A stretch of DNA of 16,764 nt from Desulfobulbaceae bacterium UBA5611. GTDB taxonomy: Bacteria > Desulfobacterota > Desulfobulbia > Desulfobulbales > Desulfocapsaceae. The notes under the pieces are model-generated. The model did not search any database. It was not told the DNA's origin and saw nothing but the letters and a program-made list of their open reading frames with translations. The DNA lies in the NCBI GenBank assembly GCA_002424635.1, contig DIKT01000083.1, positions 1 through 16,764 of the forward strand, read 5' to 3'. The translations under genes and the position numbers were made by a program. The stretch's first letter is position 1, and every line of letters begins with the position of its first letter. This document shows positions 6,620-15,026 of the stretch, one piece after another.

Positions 6620-6701
6620 CAGGCCTTAGATCTGCAGTACTATAACCACTAAGCCCGGAAGTTGGCGGCCTTGAGCCGTCCGCTGCCAAGACACCCTTTA
6701 A

Positions 6702-7442
6702 TTACATATCACCGGCCAGATAACGGATAATGGCAATGGCCGCCACGGTGGCGGTCTCGGCCCTTAATATCTGCGGGCCGAGAGTGACGCTGTGGTAGCC
6801 GGCCTGTCTGGCCAGTTCAACCTCTTCCTGGCTGAACCCACCCTCAGGACCCAGGAGGAGATGAATCTGCTGGTAATCGGTAACCGGGGGCAGCTCATGC
6901 AGGCTGGTCTCTTTTTCCTCCTCCCAGAACAGGATACGCAGGGTGGGCGAGTCATGATCGGCCGACGAGCAGATAGCGGCCAGGGACAGGGAGTCATGCA
7001 GTTCCATGGGCCGGGGCCGGGAGCACTGCTTACAGGCTGATTCGACGATCCGCTGCCAGCGATGCTGTCTCCTGGCGCCCCGCTGGTCATCATCTATCTT
7101 GCCCTGACAGCGGCTGCTGATAAAAGGCCGAAAGCTGGCGACCCCCAGTTCCGTACATTTCTCGACGATAAAATCCATCTTGGCACTTTTCAGCATGGCC
7201 TGGTCGACATGCAGCAGCACCTTACCCTGTTGCTGATCCTCATCTGCTGTCAGGATATGGGCCCGCACCTGGCGGCCGATATTGGTGATCTCGGCCAGAT
7301 AACGCATCCCGGTACCATCAAAGAGCTCGATCTGAGAGCCGACATGCAGGCGCAGGGCCTTGGCGATATGCCGCGATTCGGTCTCGGCCAGCTCGATGTC
7401 ATCGCCCTTTCTAGCGGATGGTTCAAAAAAAAATCTACGCAT
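6702..7442 (-). CDS. rsmE: 16S rRNA (uracil1498-N3)-methyltransferase RsmE
   Basis: 246 residues, the usual length. RsmE uses S-adenosylmethionine to methylate N3 of U1498 in the decoding region of 16S rRNA. An N-terminal PUA-like domain begins MRRFFF and includes the ESRHIAKALRL segment (22-32). The SPOUT (trefoil knot) methyltransferase domain follows, with KMDFIVEKCTELG (88-100), the cofactor-loop motif LLGPEGGFSQEE (196-207) and LGPQILRAETA (221-231). The motif order and spacing are complete, so it should be active. It is convergent with the 380-aa hypothetical gene. The start ATG at 7440-7442 has only a weak upstream site (TTGG). Confidence 0.97.
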   Translation of the reverse strand: MRRFFFEPSARKGDDIELAETESRHIAKALRLHVGSQIELFDGTGMRYLAEITNIGRQVRAHILTADEDQQQGKVLLHVDQAMLKSAKMDFIVEKCTELGVASFRPFISSRCQGKIDDDQRGARRQHRWQRIVESACKQCSRPRPMELHDSLSLAAICSSADHDSPTLRILFWEEEKETSLHELPPVTDYQQIHLLLGPEGGFSQEEVELARQAGYHSVTLGPQILRAETATVAAIAIIRYLAGDM

Positions 7443-7655
7443 AATTAGCCAACAGAATGAAGAGTTTTTGGTAAAATATCTGCTTAATGCCCCTCCGGTC
7501 CAATATGTTTTCTACTTTGGCATAAGAACTCAGGGATGGCAAAAAGAAAAAAGAGCAACGACTTTTAGGTTAGCGCATGAATGGGTTGATACTTAAAGAT
7601 GATTTCCGATTTAACTCTTGTCTTTTAGAAGGTTATTTGCTACGAAGCGAACACT

Positions 7656-8882
7656 ATGAAACTTAATATTTTTCAACAAAAAGCAGGCCGTCTGAATGCC
7701 TGGCTGCTGGCCCTTATGACCTTTGCGCTGCCGCTCTCCACCTCGGCCCTGTCGATATTGGCGATCTTAATTCTCGTGGTCTGGCTGCTGGAAGGAGGCA
7801 TTCGCGAAAAGCTGCGGGTCATCAATCATCATCCGGTCACTCTGGCTGTTTTGGTCTATCTGGCCCTGTATGTGCTCGGTCTGCTCTGGACAGAAGATCT
7901 GGCCAGTGGTCTGGAAGTTATCAAAAAATATTGGAAACTCATGTTGCTGCCTGTTTTCCTGACGACTGTGCGCTGGGACCTGCGGCGAGTCTACGCCGGC
8001 TTTTTTCTGGCCGGGATGACGATGGCGATGACCATGACCTATATGGCCTGGTTTGGTCTGTTGCACTATGCCGATCTCACCACCACCCATCTTACTCGTG
8101 GTACTTTTCATGTCATCTACAATCCTTTGCTCGCTTTTGCTATTTATCTGCTGCTGCATGAAATGCTGTGGGGCAAGATCAGATCAGTTCTGCGCTGGCC
8201 CTTAGCCGGCTTGGCTTTACTGATGATTTTCAATATGTTTATCACCGAAGGCCGCAGTGGGCAGCTGGCCTTTTTTGTCCTGCTGGGTCTGCTTTTTCTG
8301 CAAATTTTCAGAAAGAATATCCTCTACGCCGGACTGATCATTACTTTTCTGCTGCCGGCCATTTTTACCGCCGGCTATCAGCTCAGCCCGGTTTTTCAGG
8401 GGCGGGTGGACCGGGCCTGTGCCGAGGTCCTGCAGTTTCAAACTAATCCCAATACCTCCGTGGGCTTACGATTACTCTTCTGGCAGAACTCCTGGGAAAT
8501 TATCAAAAAGAATCCATGGCTGGGGGTGGGAACCGGCGATTTTCCATCAGCCTATGCCGAGGTCAACAAGAAGCAGTCAGCGCAGATCACGGCCACCGAT
8601 AATCCTCATAATCAGTACATTCTGGTCCTCTGCCAATTAGGACTGCTTGGTCTGGCAGCTCTGGCCGGTATCTTTGTGACCCAGATTCAGCAGGCCCTGC
8701 GGCCATCTCAGGATGACTGGGGGCGGCTCCGCTTGGCTTTTCCCTTGTTTTTCCTGACCATCATGGTCGCCGAATCCTATCTGATCATTGCGGAGACAGG
8801 ATTTCTCTTTTCTCTGTTCAGTGCGGTGTTCTTTGCCCGCCCCAAACCGGTGGCAGCCAACCTTCAAGCACCCGTTGCATAG
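7656..8882 (+). CDS. O-antigen ligase family protein (WaaL/Wzy_C type)
   Basis: 408 residues and strongly hydrophobic, with about ten or more membrane segments from residue 15 on. Family signatures are TEGRSGQ (197-203), in the position where the R/SG pair sits before a membrane helix, and a large periplasmic loop (about 241-325) containing GVGTGDFP (290-297) and DNPHNQY (315-321), whose His is the likely catalytic residue of ligases. The family transfers undecaprenyl-linked O-antigen to lipid A-core, or joins repeat units (Wzy polymerase). The rhamnose genes and waaA nearby favour a lipopolysaccharide role, but ligase and polymerase cannot be separated from sequence alone. It overlaps the 3' end of rfbB, on the other strand, by 19 bp. 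The start ATG has no strong ribosome-binding site. The gap 7443-7655 holds no gene. Confidence 0.9.
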   Translation: MKLNIFQQKAGRLNAWLLALMTFALPLSTSALSILAILILVVWLLEGGIREKLRVINHHPVTLAVLVYLALYVLGLLWTEDLASGLEVIKKYWKLMLLPVFLTTVRWDLRRVYAGFFLAGMTMAMTMTYMAWFGLLHYADLTTTHLTRGTFHVIYNPLLAFAIYLLLHEMLWGKIRSVLRWPLAGLALLMIFNMFITEGRSGQLAFFVLLGLLFLQIFRKNILYAGLIITFLLPAIFTAGYQLSPVFQGRVDRACAEVLQFQTNPNTSVGLRLLFWQNSWEIIKKNPWLGVGTGDFPSAYAEVNKKQSAQITATDNPHNQYILVLCQLGLLGLAALAGIFVTQIQQALRPSQDDWGRLRLAFPLFFLTIMVAESYLIIAETGFLFSLFSAVFFARPKPVAANLQAPVA

Positions 8883-9985
8883 TTCAGCTCTACCCACTGT
8901 CGATAACTGCCATCCATCACCGCCCGCCACCAGGTTTCATTATCCAGATACCAGTTGACAGTCTTGCGAATACCGGTTTCGAAAGACTCCCTCGGGGCAT
9001 AGCCCAGCTCCGCGGTGATCTTGGCGGCATTGATGGCGTAGCGCCGGTCATGACCCAGCCGGTCGGTGACATGAGTGATCAGGCCTGCCGCCTTACCGCC
9101 TGAGACCTGTGGGGCCAGAGGGAATCTCTGCTGCAGCTGCTCATCGGAGGCCAATCTGTCATCGAGCAGCCGGCAGATCAAGCTGACGATTTCGAGGTTG
9201 GTCCATTCATTGTTGCCCCCGATATTATAGGTCTCGCCACTCCGGCCCTGACGGATGACCAGGTCAATGCCGCGGTTGTGATCCTCGACATAAAGCCAGT
9301 CCCTGATCTGCAGGCCATCGCCATAAATGGGCAGAGGGCGGCTATTGAGGATATTAGTGATGATCAGGGGGATCAGTTTTTCCGGGAACTGGTATGGTCC
9401 ATAATTATTAGAGCAATTACTGGTAGTTACCTGGAGGCCATAGGTTTCATGATAGGCCCGCACCAGATGATCGGAGGAGGCCTTGGAGGCGGCGTAGGGA
9501 GAATTGGGCGCGTATTGATGGCTCTCGGCAAAAGGCGGTTCATCAGCGCCCAGGGTGCCATAGACCTCATCGGTTGAGACATGATGAAAGCGGTGCGCCC
9601 GGGGCTTCGGGGAGTCTTCCAGCCAGATTTTCTTGGCCGCCTTCAGCAGGATATGGGTGCCGATCACATTGGTGTCGATAAACTCATCGGGCCCATGAAT
9701 GGAACGATCGACATGAGATTCGGCGGCAAAATGAACAATGGTGTCAATCTCTTCTTCCTGTAACAGCTGGAGCGCCAGCTCGTAATTCCTGATATCGCCA
9801 TGCACAAAACGAAAGTTAGGCAGCTCTTCCACAGAGGCCAGATTGGCCCGGTTGCCGGCATAGGTCAGGGCATCGAGGACCACCAGCCGGCTGTCTGGAT
9901 AGTTATGCAGCCAGAAGTGGACAAAATTAGCGCCGATAAAACCAGCGCCGCCGGTGACCAGGATCTTGTCAGGTTGATAGGCCAT
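8864..9985 (-). CDS. rfbB: dTDP-glucose 4,6-dehydratase
   Basis: 373 residues, an extended SDR enzyme converting dTDP-glucose to dTDP-4-keto-6-deoxyglucose, the second step to dTDP-rhamnose. The NAD-binding TGGAGFIG is at 11-18, HFAAESHVDRSI at 85-96, the active-site T138-D139-E140 triad, and Y164xxxK168 in YAASKAS. The segments NNYGPYQFPEKLIPL and LPIYGDGLQIRDWLYVEDH are typical. It is last in the operon: AAGGAAA precedes its ATG and rfbD ends one base before it. The tail (about 275-300) is slightly longer than in many homologues, with DDRLASDEQLQQRFP. Its 3' end overlaps the convergent O-antigen ligase gene by 19 bp. Confidence 0.98.
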   Translation of the reverse strand: MAYQPDKILVTGGAGFIGANFVHFWLHNYPDSRLVVLDALTYAGNRANLASVEELPNFRFVHGDIRNYELALQLLQEEEIDTIVHFAAESHVDRSIHGPDEFIDTNVIGTHILLKAAKKIWLEDSPKPRAHRFHHVSTDEVYGTLGADEPPFAESHQYAPNSPYAASKASSDHLVRAYHETYGLQVTTSNCSNNYGPYQFPEKLIPLIITNILNSRPLPIYGDGLQIRDWLYVEDHNRGIDLVIRQGRSGETYNIGGNNEWTNLEIVSLICRLLDDRLASDEQLQQRFPLAPQVSGGKAAGLITHVTDRLGHDRRYAINAAKITAELGYAPRESFETGIRKTVNWYLDNETWWRAVMDGSYRQWVELNYATGA

Positions 9986-9986
9986 G

Positions 9987-10886
9987 TTATTTCCTTTGTT
10001 CTTGGTTTATCAGGGCCAGCATGGTCTGTAATCCTTCCTGCCAGCTGGGCAGTTGCAGCTCAAAGGTCTTGCTGATGCGCCGGCAATCAAGGCTGGAGTT
10101 GACCGGTCGTCGGGCTGGGGTCGGATAAGCGCTGGTGGTGATGGGCTGCACTGCTATCTGGTGATCGAGAAGACCAATGGTCAAGGCCTCACTGATAATG
10201 GTTTCGGCAAAACCGTGCCAGCTGGTCTCCGGCTGGCCGCAAAAATGATAGGTGCCCCAGTGGTCCGAGCCTTGCCTGATGTTATCAGCCAAAGACAGCA
10301 GCATCGCGGCAATATGGGTGGCATAGGTGGGACAGCCGCGCTGGTCGGCAACGACTCGTAATTCGTCCCGTTCAGCGGCCAGACGGAGCATGGTCCTGAC
10401 AAAGTTGTGGCCATGCGGCCCGAAGACCCAGCTGACCCGGATAATCAGATGCTGCGGCAGTCTGGCCCGCACCTCCTCTTCTCCCTGCCACTTGCTCAGG
10501 CCGTAGACACCGGTAGGGGCCGTGGCATCGTCCTCGGCATAGGCCCCGGCCTTGGCGCCATCAAAAACATAATCAGTGGAGAGATGGATTAAGGGAATCT
10601 GCAGATTATGACAGGCCGCCGCCAGATGGGCCGGCCCTTGGCGGTTGGCCCGCATGGCCGCCGCCACCTCCTGTTCGGCTCGATCCACGGCCGTATAAGC
10701 AGCAGCGTTGATGACCAGGGCCGGCTGCAAGCGGCTGATGACCTGCGCCACGGCTTCAGAATCACCGATATCGAGCTGCTGCCGGGTCAGGGCGGTCAGC
10801 ATGTATTTTTTTTCCTGGGCCAGCCGGTTTACTTCATAGCCGACCTGACCTCCGGCTCCGGTCAGCAGAATGGTTGTCTTCTTCAT
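9987..10886 (-). CDS. rfbD: dTDP-4-dehydrorhamnose reductase
   Basis: 299 residues from the ATG at 10884-10886. It reduces dTDP-4-keto-L-rhamnose with NAD(P)H, the last step to dTDP-L-rhamnose. Visible signatures are GAGGQVG (10-16), INAAAYTAVDRAE (59-71), STDYVFDG (103-110) and Y128GLSK132. I prefer this ATG to one 13 codons upstream, because the longer form would overlap rfbC and add residues before the nucleotide-binding strand; the gap to rfbC is then 10 bp. The stop lies one base before the rfbB start. Confidence 0.97.
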   Translation of the reverse strand: MKKTTILLTGAGGQVGYEVNRLAQEKKYMLTALTRQQLDIGDSEAVAQVISRLQPALVINAAAYTAVDRAEQEVAAAMRANRQGPAHLAAACHNLQIPLIHLSTDYVFDGAKAGAYAEDDATAPTGVYGLSKWQGEEEVRARLPQHLIIRVSWVFGPHGHNFVRTMLRLAAERDELRVVADQRGCPTYATHIAAMLLSLADNIRQGSDHWGTYHFCGQPETSWHGFAETIISEALTIGLLDHQIAVQPITTSAYPTPARRPVNSSLDCRRISKTFELQLPSWQEGLQTMLALINQEQRK

Positions 10887-10896
10887 TCGGCCGTCA

Positions 10897-11448
10897 TCAG
10901 AAAAAAGAGAAGGCCGCTGGCTCAATCTCTGACAGCAAAGGAGCCAGGCGGTCTTTATCGGAGACCTGGGGGGTGCTCAGCGGCCAGGCAACGGCGAGAG
11001 TCGGATCATCCCAGCGGATGGACTGCTCATGTTGCGGTGCATATAACTCGGTGCATTTATAAGCAAACAGGGCGGTCTCACTGGTCACGCAGAAACCATG
11101 GGCAAAACCGGGCGGCACCCAGAACTGGCGTTTATTGTCAGCGGAGAGCACGGTGCCGTGCCACTGGCCAAAGGTCGGGGAGTCTTGCCGGATATCGACG
11201 GCCACATCAAAGACTTCGCCCTGCAGGACATAGACCAATTTGCCTTGGGGTTTAGGATTCTGGAAGTGCAGGCCGCGCAGAACGCCACGCCGGGAAAAAG
11301 AAAGATTGTCCTGGACAAAGTCAGCCTTGATGCCCATATCCTGGTAGCGTTTGCGCGACCAGATCTCCAGAAAAAAACCCCGGTCATCACCAAAAACCTT
11401 GGGCTCAATAATCAGCAATCCGGCCAGGGGCGTGGCAATTATATTCAT
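10897..11448 (-). CDS. rfbC: dTDP-4-dehydrorhamnose 3,5-epimerase
   Basis: 183 residues, the normal length for this cupin-fold dimeric enzyme, which epimerises C3 and C5 of dTDP-4-keto-6-deoxyglucose. Typical motifs are DDRGFFLEIW (21-30), FVQDNLSFSRRGVLRGLHFQ (44-63) with the catalytic His61, GKLVYVLQGEVFDVAVDIR (69-87) and WVPPGFAHGF (110-119). Its ATG overlaps the rfbA stop by 4 bp (ATGA), so translation is probably coupled. Confidence 0.98.
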   Translation of the reverse strand: MNIIATPLAGLLIIEPKVFGDDRGFFLEIWSRKRYQDMGIKADFVQDNLSFSRRGVLRGLHFQNPKPQGKLVYVLQGEVFDVAVDIRQDSPTFGQWHGTVLSADNKRQFWVPPGFAHGFCVTSETALFAYKCTELYAPQHEQSIRWDDPTLAVAWPLSTPQVSDKDRLAPLLSEIEPAAFSFF

Positions 11449-12326
11449 GGTTGCCCTTCCATCCGGCAGATGGAGCGTAGATAGGCGCCATAACCATTTT
11501 TAGCCAGGGGGGCGGCCAGCATCTCCAGATCATGGAGGCCAATATAGCCCATGCGAAAGGCGATCTCTTCCGGGCAGGCGATCTTCAGGCCCTGCCGATC
11601 CTCAATAACACGGACGAAATTGGCGGCATCTAGGAGTGAGGCGTGGGTGCCGGTATCGAGCCAGGCGGTGCCGCGGCTCAGGATCTCGACCTTTAAGCTG
11701 CCGCGTTGCAGATATTCCCGGTTGACATCGGTGATCTCCAGCTCGCCGCGCTCTGACGGCCGGATATGGCGGGCAATCTCCACCACCTGATTATCATAAA
11801 AATAAAGACCGGTAACGGCATAGAATGACTTGGGTTTTTCTGGTTTTTCCTCCAGGTCTATGACCTTGCCGGCTTTATCAAAGACCACTACGCCATAGCG
11901 CTCAGGCCGCTGGACATAATAGCCGAAGACCGTCGCCCCCTGTTCCTGCTTACTGGCCTGTTGTAATTTATGCGACAGCCCCTCGGCATGAAAGATATTA
12001 TCACCGAGGATCAACGTGACCGCACTGTCGCCGATAAAATCTTCGCCGATCAGAAAGGCCTGAGCCAGACCATCAGGCTTAGGCTGGACTGCATAACTAA
12101 GCTCCAGGCCCCACTGGCGGCCGTCACCCAGCAGGTTCTGAAAAAGCGGCCTGTCCGCCGGGGTGGTGATGATGAGTATTTCCCGGATCCCGGTCAGCAT
12201 CAGGGTGGATAAGGGGTAATAGATCATCGGTTTGTCATAGACCGGCATCAGCTGCTTGCTGACCGAATGGGTCAGGGGATGCAGCCTGGTGCCGGAACCG
12301 CCGGCCAGGATGATTCCTTTACGCAT
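11445..12326 (-). CDS. rfbA: Glucose-1-phosphate thymidylyltransferase
   Basis: 293 residues. It joins dTTP and glucose-1-phosphate to give dTDP-glucose and pyrophosphate, the committed and usually feedback-inhibited step of the rhamnose pathway. The nucleotide-binding loop GGSGTRLHPLT is at 9-19, SKQLMPVYDKPMIYYPLS at 23-40, and the metal-binding Asp109 in ILGDNIFH. GTAWLDTGTHASLLDAA near the C-terminus is also standard. It is first in the operon, 41 bp downstream of a likely -10 element, with GGGA just upstream of its ATG. Confidence 0.98.
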   Translation of the reverse strand: MRKGIILAGGSGTRLHPLTHSVSKQLMPVYDKPMIYYPLSTLMLTGIREILIITTPADRPLFQNLLGDGRQWGLELSYAVQPKPDGLAQAFLIGEDFIGDSAVTLILGDNIFHAEGLSHKLQQASKQEQGATVFGYYVQRPERYGVVVFDKAGKVIDLEEKPEKPKSFYAVTGLYFYDNQVVEIARHIRPSERGELEITDVNREYLQRGSLKVEILSRGTAWLDTGTHASLLDAANFVRVIEDRQGLKIACPEEIAFRMGYIGLHDLEMLAAPLAKNGYGAYLRSICRMEGQP

Positions 12327-12373
12327 ATTGTCCCGTTTGTTTGTTGAGGATAATTATCAAGTCAAGGTCAGCC

Positions 12374-12402
12374 ACTATACAATTTTACCAGTTGCCCGAC
12401 AA
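12374..12402 (-). promoter_or_regulatory. Sigma70-type promoter of rfbACDB
   Basis: On the minus strand, -35 TTGTCG (12397-12402) and -10 TATAGT (12374-12379) are separated by 17 bp. Transcription would begin near 12367, giving a leader of about 40 nt to rfbA that contains the perfect palindrome GATAATTATC (12349-12358). Confidence 0.6.
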
Positions 12403-12433
12403 GTCTTGTTAGTGTAACCATAAATAATGGTAA

Positions 12434-12456
12434 ATAGATGATAAAAGTTCATCTAT
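12434..12456. other. Inverted repeat in the rfbA / sugar-kinase divergent gap
   Basis: Arms atagatga (12434-12441) and tcatctat (12449-12456) form a perfect 8-bp stem with a 7-base loop, 58 bp upstream of the kinase start. There is no T-run, so it is not a typical terminator. It could be an operator or a leader hairpin for the plus-strand gene. Confidence 0.4.
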
Positions 12457-12514
12457 AGCTGCAGATAGCACACAGGTCTCCAGGAAGAAAAGTTGTCAGC
12501 AAGGATTAATATAA

Positions 12515-13591
12515 ATGCAGGAAATTTTAAAGCAATTTTTGCCAGCCACCTCTTTGTCTACTGCTGAGCCAATGGTGACTGTATTGGGCGCCGGCAATAT
12601 CAATGATACCTGGCTGGTACGGACCGAAGACCTGAATTTTGTCCTGCAACGCCTCAATCGGCAGGTCTTTGCCCGGCCGCACTTGGTCATGGCCAATCTG
12701 GCCACCATCTCCGGTCATCTTGCCGGCCAGCTCAATACCAGTGGCCAGCGCTGGGAAAACAGCCTCCTGCTGGTCACCAGGGCGGGAGAGCCGTTTTATA
12801 CCGATGATCAAGGCGATCTCTGGCGGGCGGTCACTTATATCGACCGGACCAGCAGCCATCAGACCATTGCCACAGCAGCCCAGGCCAGACAGGTGGGCTG
12901 GGCCCTGGGCCATTTTCATCGGCTGGTGGCGGCCCTGCCGGCGAGCCATCTCTATGAGACCCTGCCCGGTTTTCATATTCTGCCGTCTTATCTCGCTCAT
13001 TTTGATCAGGTCCGGCAGCAGACGCAGATAGCAAGTGATGCTGATCTCCGCTTTGCTCTTGAATTTGTGGCGGCCAGACGGGCGGGTGCCGATTTGCTGG
13101 AACGCGCCCGCCGGCAGGGTAAGATCAGGGCGCAGACCATCCATGGGGATCCCAAGGTCGGTAATGTCCTGTTTGATGCGACAAGCGATCTGGCCGTCAG
13201 CCTGATCGATCTTGATACCGTTGGCCCCGGCCTCATCCTCTATGATATCGGTGATTGCCTCCGTTCCTGCTGCAATGTCGCCGGTGAGACAATAGCTGAG
13301 CTCTCCCGGGTTGCCTTTGATGTCGATCTATGCCGGGAGACGCTGGCCGGTTATTGGGCCGGGGCGGGGCCACTTCTTACCAGCCATGAGCGGCAGCTGA
13401 TTTATCAGGCAGTGCGTCTGATCTCTTTTGAACTGGGACTCAGGTTTCTCACCGATTATCTGGCCGGCAACTGTTATTTCAAGGTCCAGCATGACGAGGA
13501 CAATCTGCAGCGGGCTCTGGTTCAGTTTCATCTGGTGCAAAGCATTGAAAAACAAAAAGATAAAATTGAGAAGATGGTCCTGGCCCACTAA
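12515..13591 (+). CDS. NahK-like anomeric sugar kinase (phosphotransferase/APH fold)
   Basis: 358 residues, the length of N-acetylhexosamine 1-kinase (NahK). Features shared with that enzyme, as I recall it, run the whole length: GAGNINDTWLV (25-35), FVLQRLN (42-48), the catalytic loop HGDPKVGN (210-217) with Asp212, LIDLDTVGPG (230-239) supplying the metal-binding Asp, LYDIGDCLR (242-250), and GLRFLTDYLAGNCYF with DNLQRALVQFHLVQ near the end. NahK phosphorylates the C1 hydroxyl of GlcNAc/GalNAc with ATP. The actual sugar here is unproven, and a broader APH-family kinase is the alternative. AAGGA lies 9 bases before the ATG. It is transcribed divergently from rfbA and could supply sugar-1-phosphate for nucleotide-sugar synthesis or recycle surface sugars. 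It has no membrane segment, so it is cytoplasmic. Confidence 0.85.
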   Translation: MQEILKQFLPATSLSTAEPMVTVLGAGNINDTWLVRTEDLNFVLQRLNRQVFARPHLVMANLATISGHLAGQLNTSGQRWENSLLLVTRAGEPFYTDDQGDLWRAVTYIDRTSSHQTIATAAQARQVGWALGHFHRLVAALPASHLYETLPGFHILPSYLAHFDQVRQQTQIASDADLRFALEFVAARRAGADLLERARRQGKIRAQTIHGDPKVGNVLFDATSDLAVSLIDLDTVGPGLILYDIGDCLRSCCNVAGETIAELSRVAFDVDLCRETLAGYWAGAGPLLTSHERQLIYQAVRLISFELGLRFLTDYLAGNCYFKVQHDEDNLQRALVQFHLVQSIEKQKDKIEKMVLAH

Positions 13592-13647
13592 GCCGTCAAG
13601 TCCAGGATGATATGCCATAGCATCAATAGCACTCCACCTGTCGATTT

Positions 13648-14907
13648 TTATTGCTTATCGGCGGTCAACAGGAGAGCATTGATGATGGCGCACGTTTTTG
13701 CGGTGCCGCCGCGCCGGCTTTGCATATAGGCCAGCGCTGCCTGCCGTATCTGTCGGCGTGATAATGGCCGGTCGGCATTAGTAAGCAGCAACTCTGCGGC
13801 CTGCTGCCAGTTGGCGGCCACCAGGACCAGTTGCTGATCGATAATGTCCTGACCGACCCATGAAAAATCATCCCAGTATGGTCCGATTACCGGCCTCAGG
13901 CCGCAGATGAGCGGCTCCAGAAAATTCTGGCCGCCTACCGGCGCCAGGCTGCCGCCGACAAAAGCGGCGGCAGCCAGCTCGTAGCCAGCCAGCATCTCCC
14001 CCATTACATCCCAGAGAATGAGGCTGCCATCAGCAATAGGCTCCGTGAGATGCGATCGTAACTGCCAGGAACAGCCATGATCGGTCAGGAGCCTGGCCCA
14101 CTTGTTAAGACGGTGCATGTGGCGGGGAAACAAGGCGATACTGAGTTGCTTGTTGCGGTCCCTGAGGTGACAGATCAGTTTGATGATATCCGCCTCTTCT
14201 TCCTTGCGGATCGAACCGAGGACAATCAACTTACAATCAGCAGGGACAAGAGGGGCCAGCGGATTGTCTCCCGCCCTTAATCCTTCTTGCCTGCTGATCC
14301 GGTCAAACTTGATGTTAGCCACCGTCGCCACCCTCTCCTGACCAAAAAGTGTGGCAAACCGGGCCGCGTCATCGCTGGAGATGGCCAGAATTGTCTGGGG
14401 CCGGAGGTAGCGCCAGAAGGCGGGCCAGCTGCGATAGCGGGCCAGACTGCGGGCCGTCATCCGGCCGTTGGCCACCATAACTTTTACGCCCTGCTGTCGG
14501 CAGCTGTGCAGGAGGCCCGGCCATAATTCACTTTCCAGCAGCAGCATAAGCCTGGGCCGGACGGCGGCCACGGCTCTGGTCATCAGAGCGGGCTGATCAA
14601 AGGGGAAATAGGCGGTGTGAATAGTCAGGTGGCGACCCTGCTCCAGGGCTTCACTCCGGATCTTGTTGAGAATCTCCAGGCCTTGACTGGTATAAGTGGT
14701 CAACAGCACGCGCAGCGGCCCGGGCGGCTGGAGTTGCCTGATGATCTCCCAGGCCAGAAATGATTCTCCCACCGAGGCCGCCTGGATCCAGAGATCAGCG
14801 GCAGCAGGCTCCTCCTGCAGGGTCCGCTGGCTCAGTCCAATCTGCAGTCTCTGGTTGCGGCGCAGCAGAGGAAGAGCAATGCTCCAGGCCAGTTGATAGG
14901 CCAGCAT
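13648..14907 (-). CDS. waaA: 3-deoxy-D-manno-octulosonic acid (Kdo) transferase
   Basis: 419 residues, the normal length for WaaA/KdtA, a GT-B (GT30) enzyme that moves Kdo from CMP-Kdo onto lipid IVA at the inner face of the inner membrane. Signatures are ASVGES (44-49) with the catalytic-base Glu48, LLESELWP (123-130), VANGRMTARS (145-154), LGSIRKEEE (230-238), and FVGGSLAPVGGQNFLEP (316-332) of the nucleotide-binding C-terminal domain. The N-terminal anchor helix (LAYQLAWSIALPLL) is present but short, and the ATG has no ribosome-binding site, so translation may start some codons upstream. It is convergent with the kinase (56-bp gap, no clear terminator) and lies 119 bp downstream of the cardiolipin synthase gene. 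Confidence 0.96.
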   Translation of the reverse strand: MLAYQLAWSIALPLLRRNQRLQIGLSQRTLQEEPAAADLWIQAASVGESFLAWEIIRQLQPPGPLRVLLTTYTSQGLEILNKIRSEALEQGRHLTIHTAYFPFDQPALMTRAVAAVRPRLMLLLESELWPGLLHSCRQQGVKVMVANGRMTARSLARYRSWPAFWRYLRPQTILAISSDDAARFATLFGQERVATVANIKFDRISRQEGLRAGDNPLAPLVPADCKLIVLGSIRKEEEADIIKLICHLRDRNKQLSIALFPRHMHRLNKWARLLTDHGCSWQLRSHLTEPIADGSLILWDVMGEMLAGYELAAAAFVGGSLAPVGGQNFLEPLICGLRPVIGPYWDDFSWVGQDIIDQQLVLVAANWQQAAELLLTNADRPLSRRQIRQAALAYMQSRRGGTAKTCAIINALLLTADKQ

Positions 14908-15026
14908 GAACAGGCGGATGGCCAGCGGAGTTGTGGTCTCCGGGCCGGTGGTCGATGGTTGAGGAAAAATTAGCTTGTCTCCGGATTAGTTTATTTTGCT
15001 GCTCATCTATTGGCTTGCCGCTGCTT

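Noticed and set aside
6662..6689. Possible bidirectional terminator between the 380-aa gene and rsmE (ttgg...ccaa hairpin)
   Set aside because: The stem pairs only with a three-base bulge and is not followed by a T-run on either strand.
10608..11255. 215-codon plus-strand open frame inside rfbD/rfbC
   Set aside because: It is Arg/Gly-rich antisense sequence across two well-recognised enzymes, a typical shadow in GC-rich DNA.
13592..13647. Terminator between the kinase gene and waaA
   Set aside because: Only a 4-bp ATGC/GCAT stem is visible and no T-run follows it.
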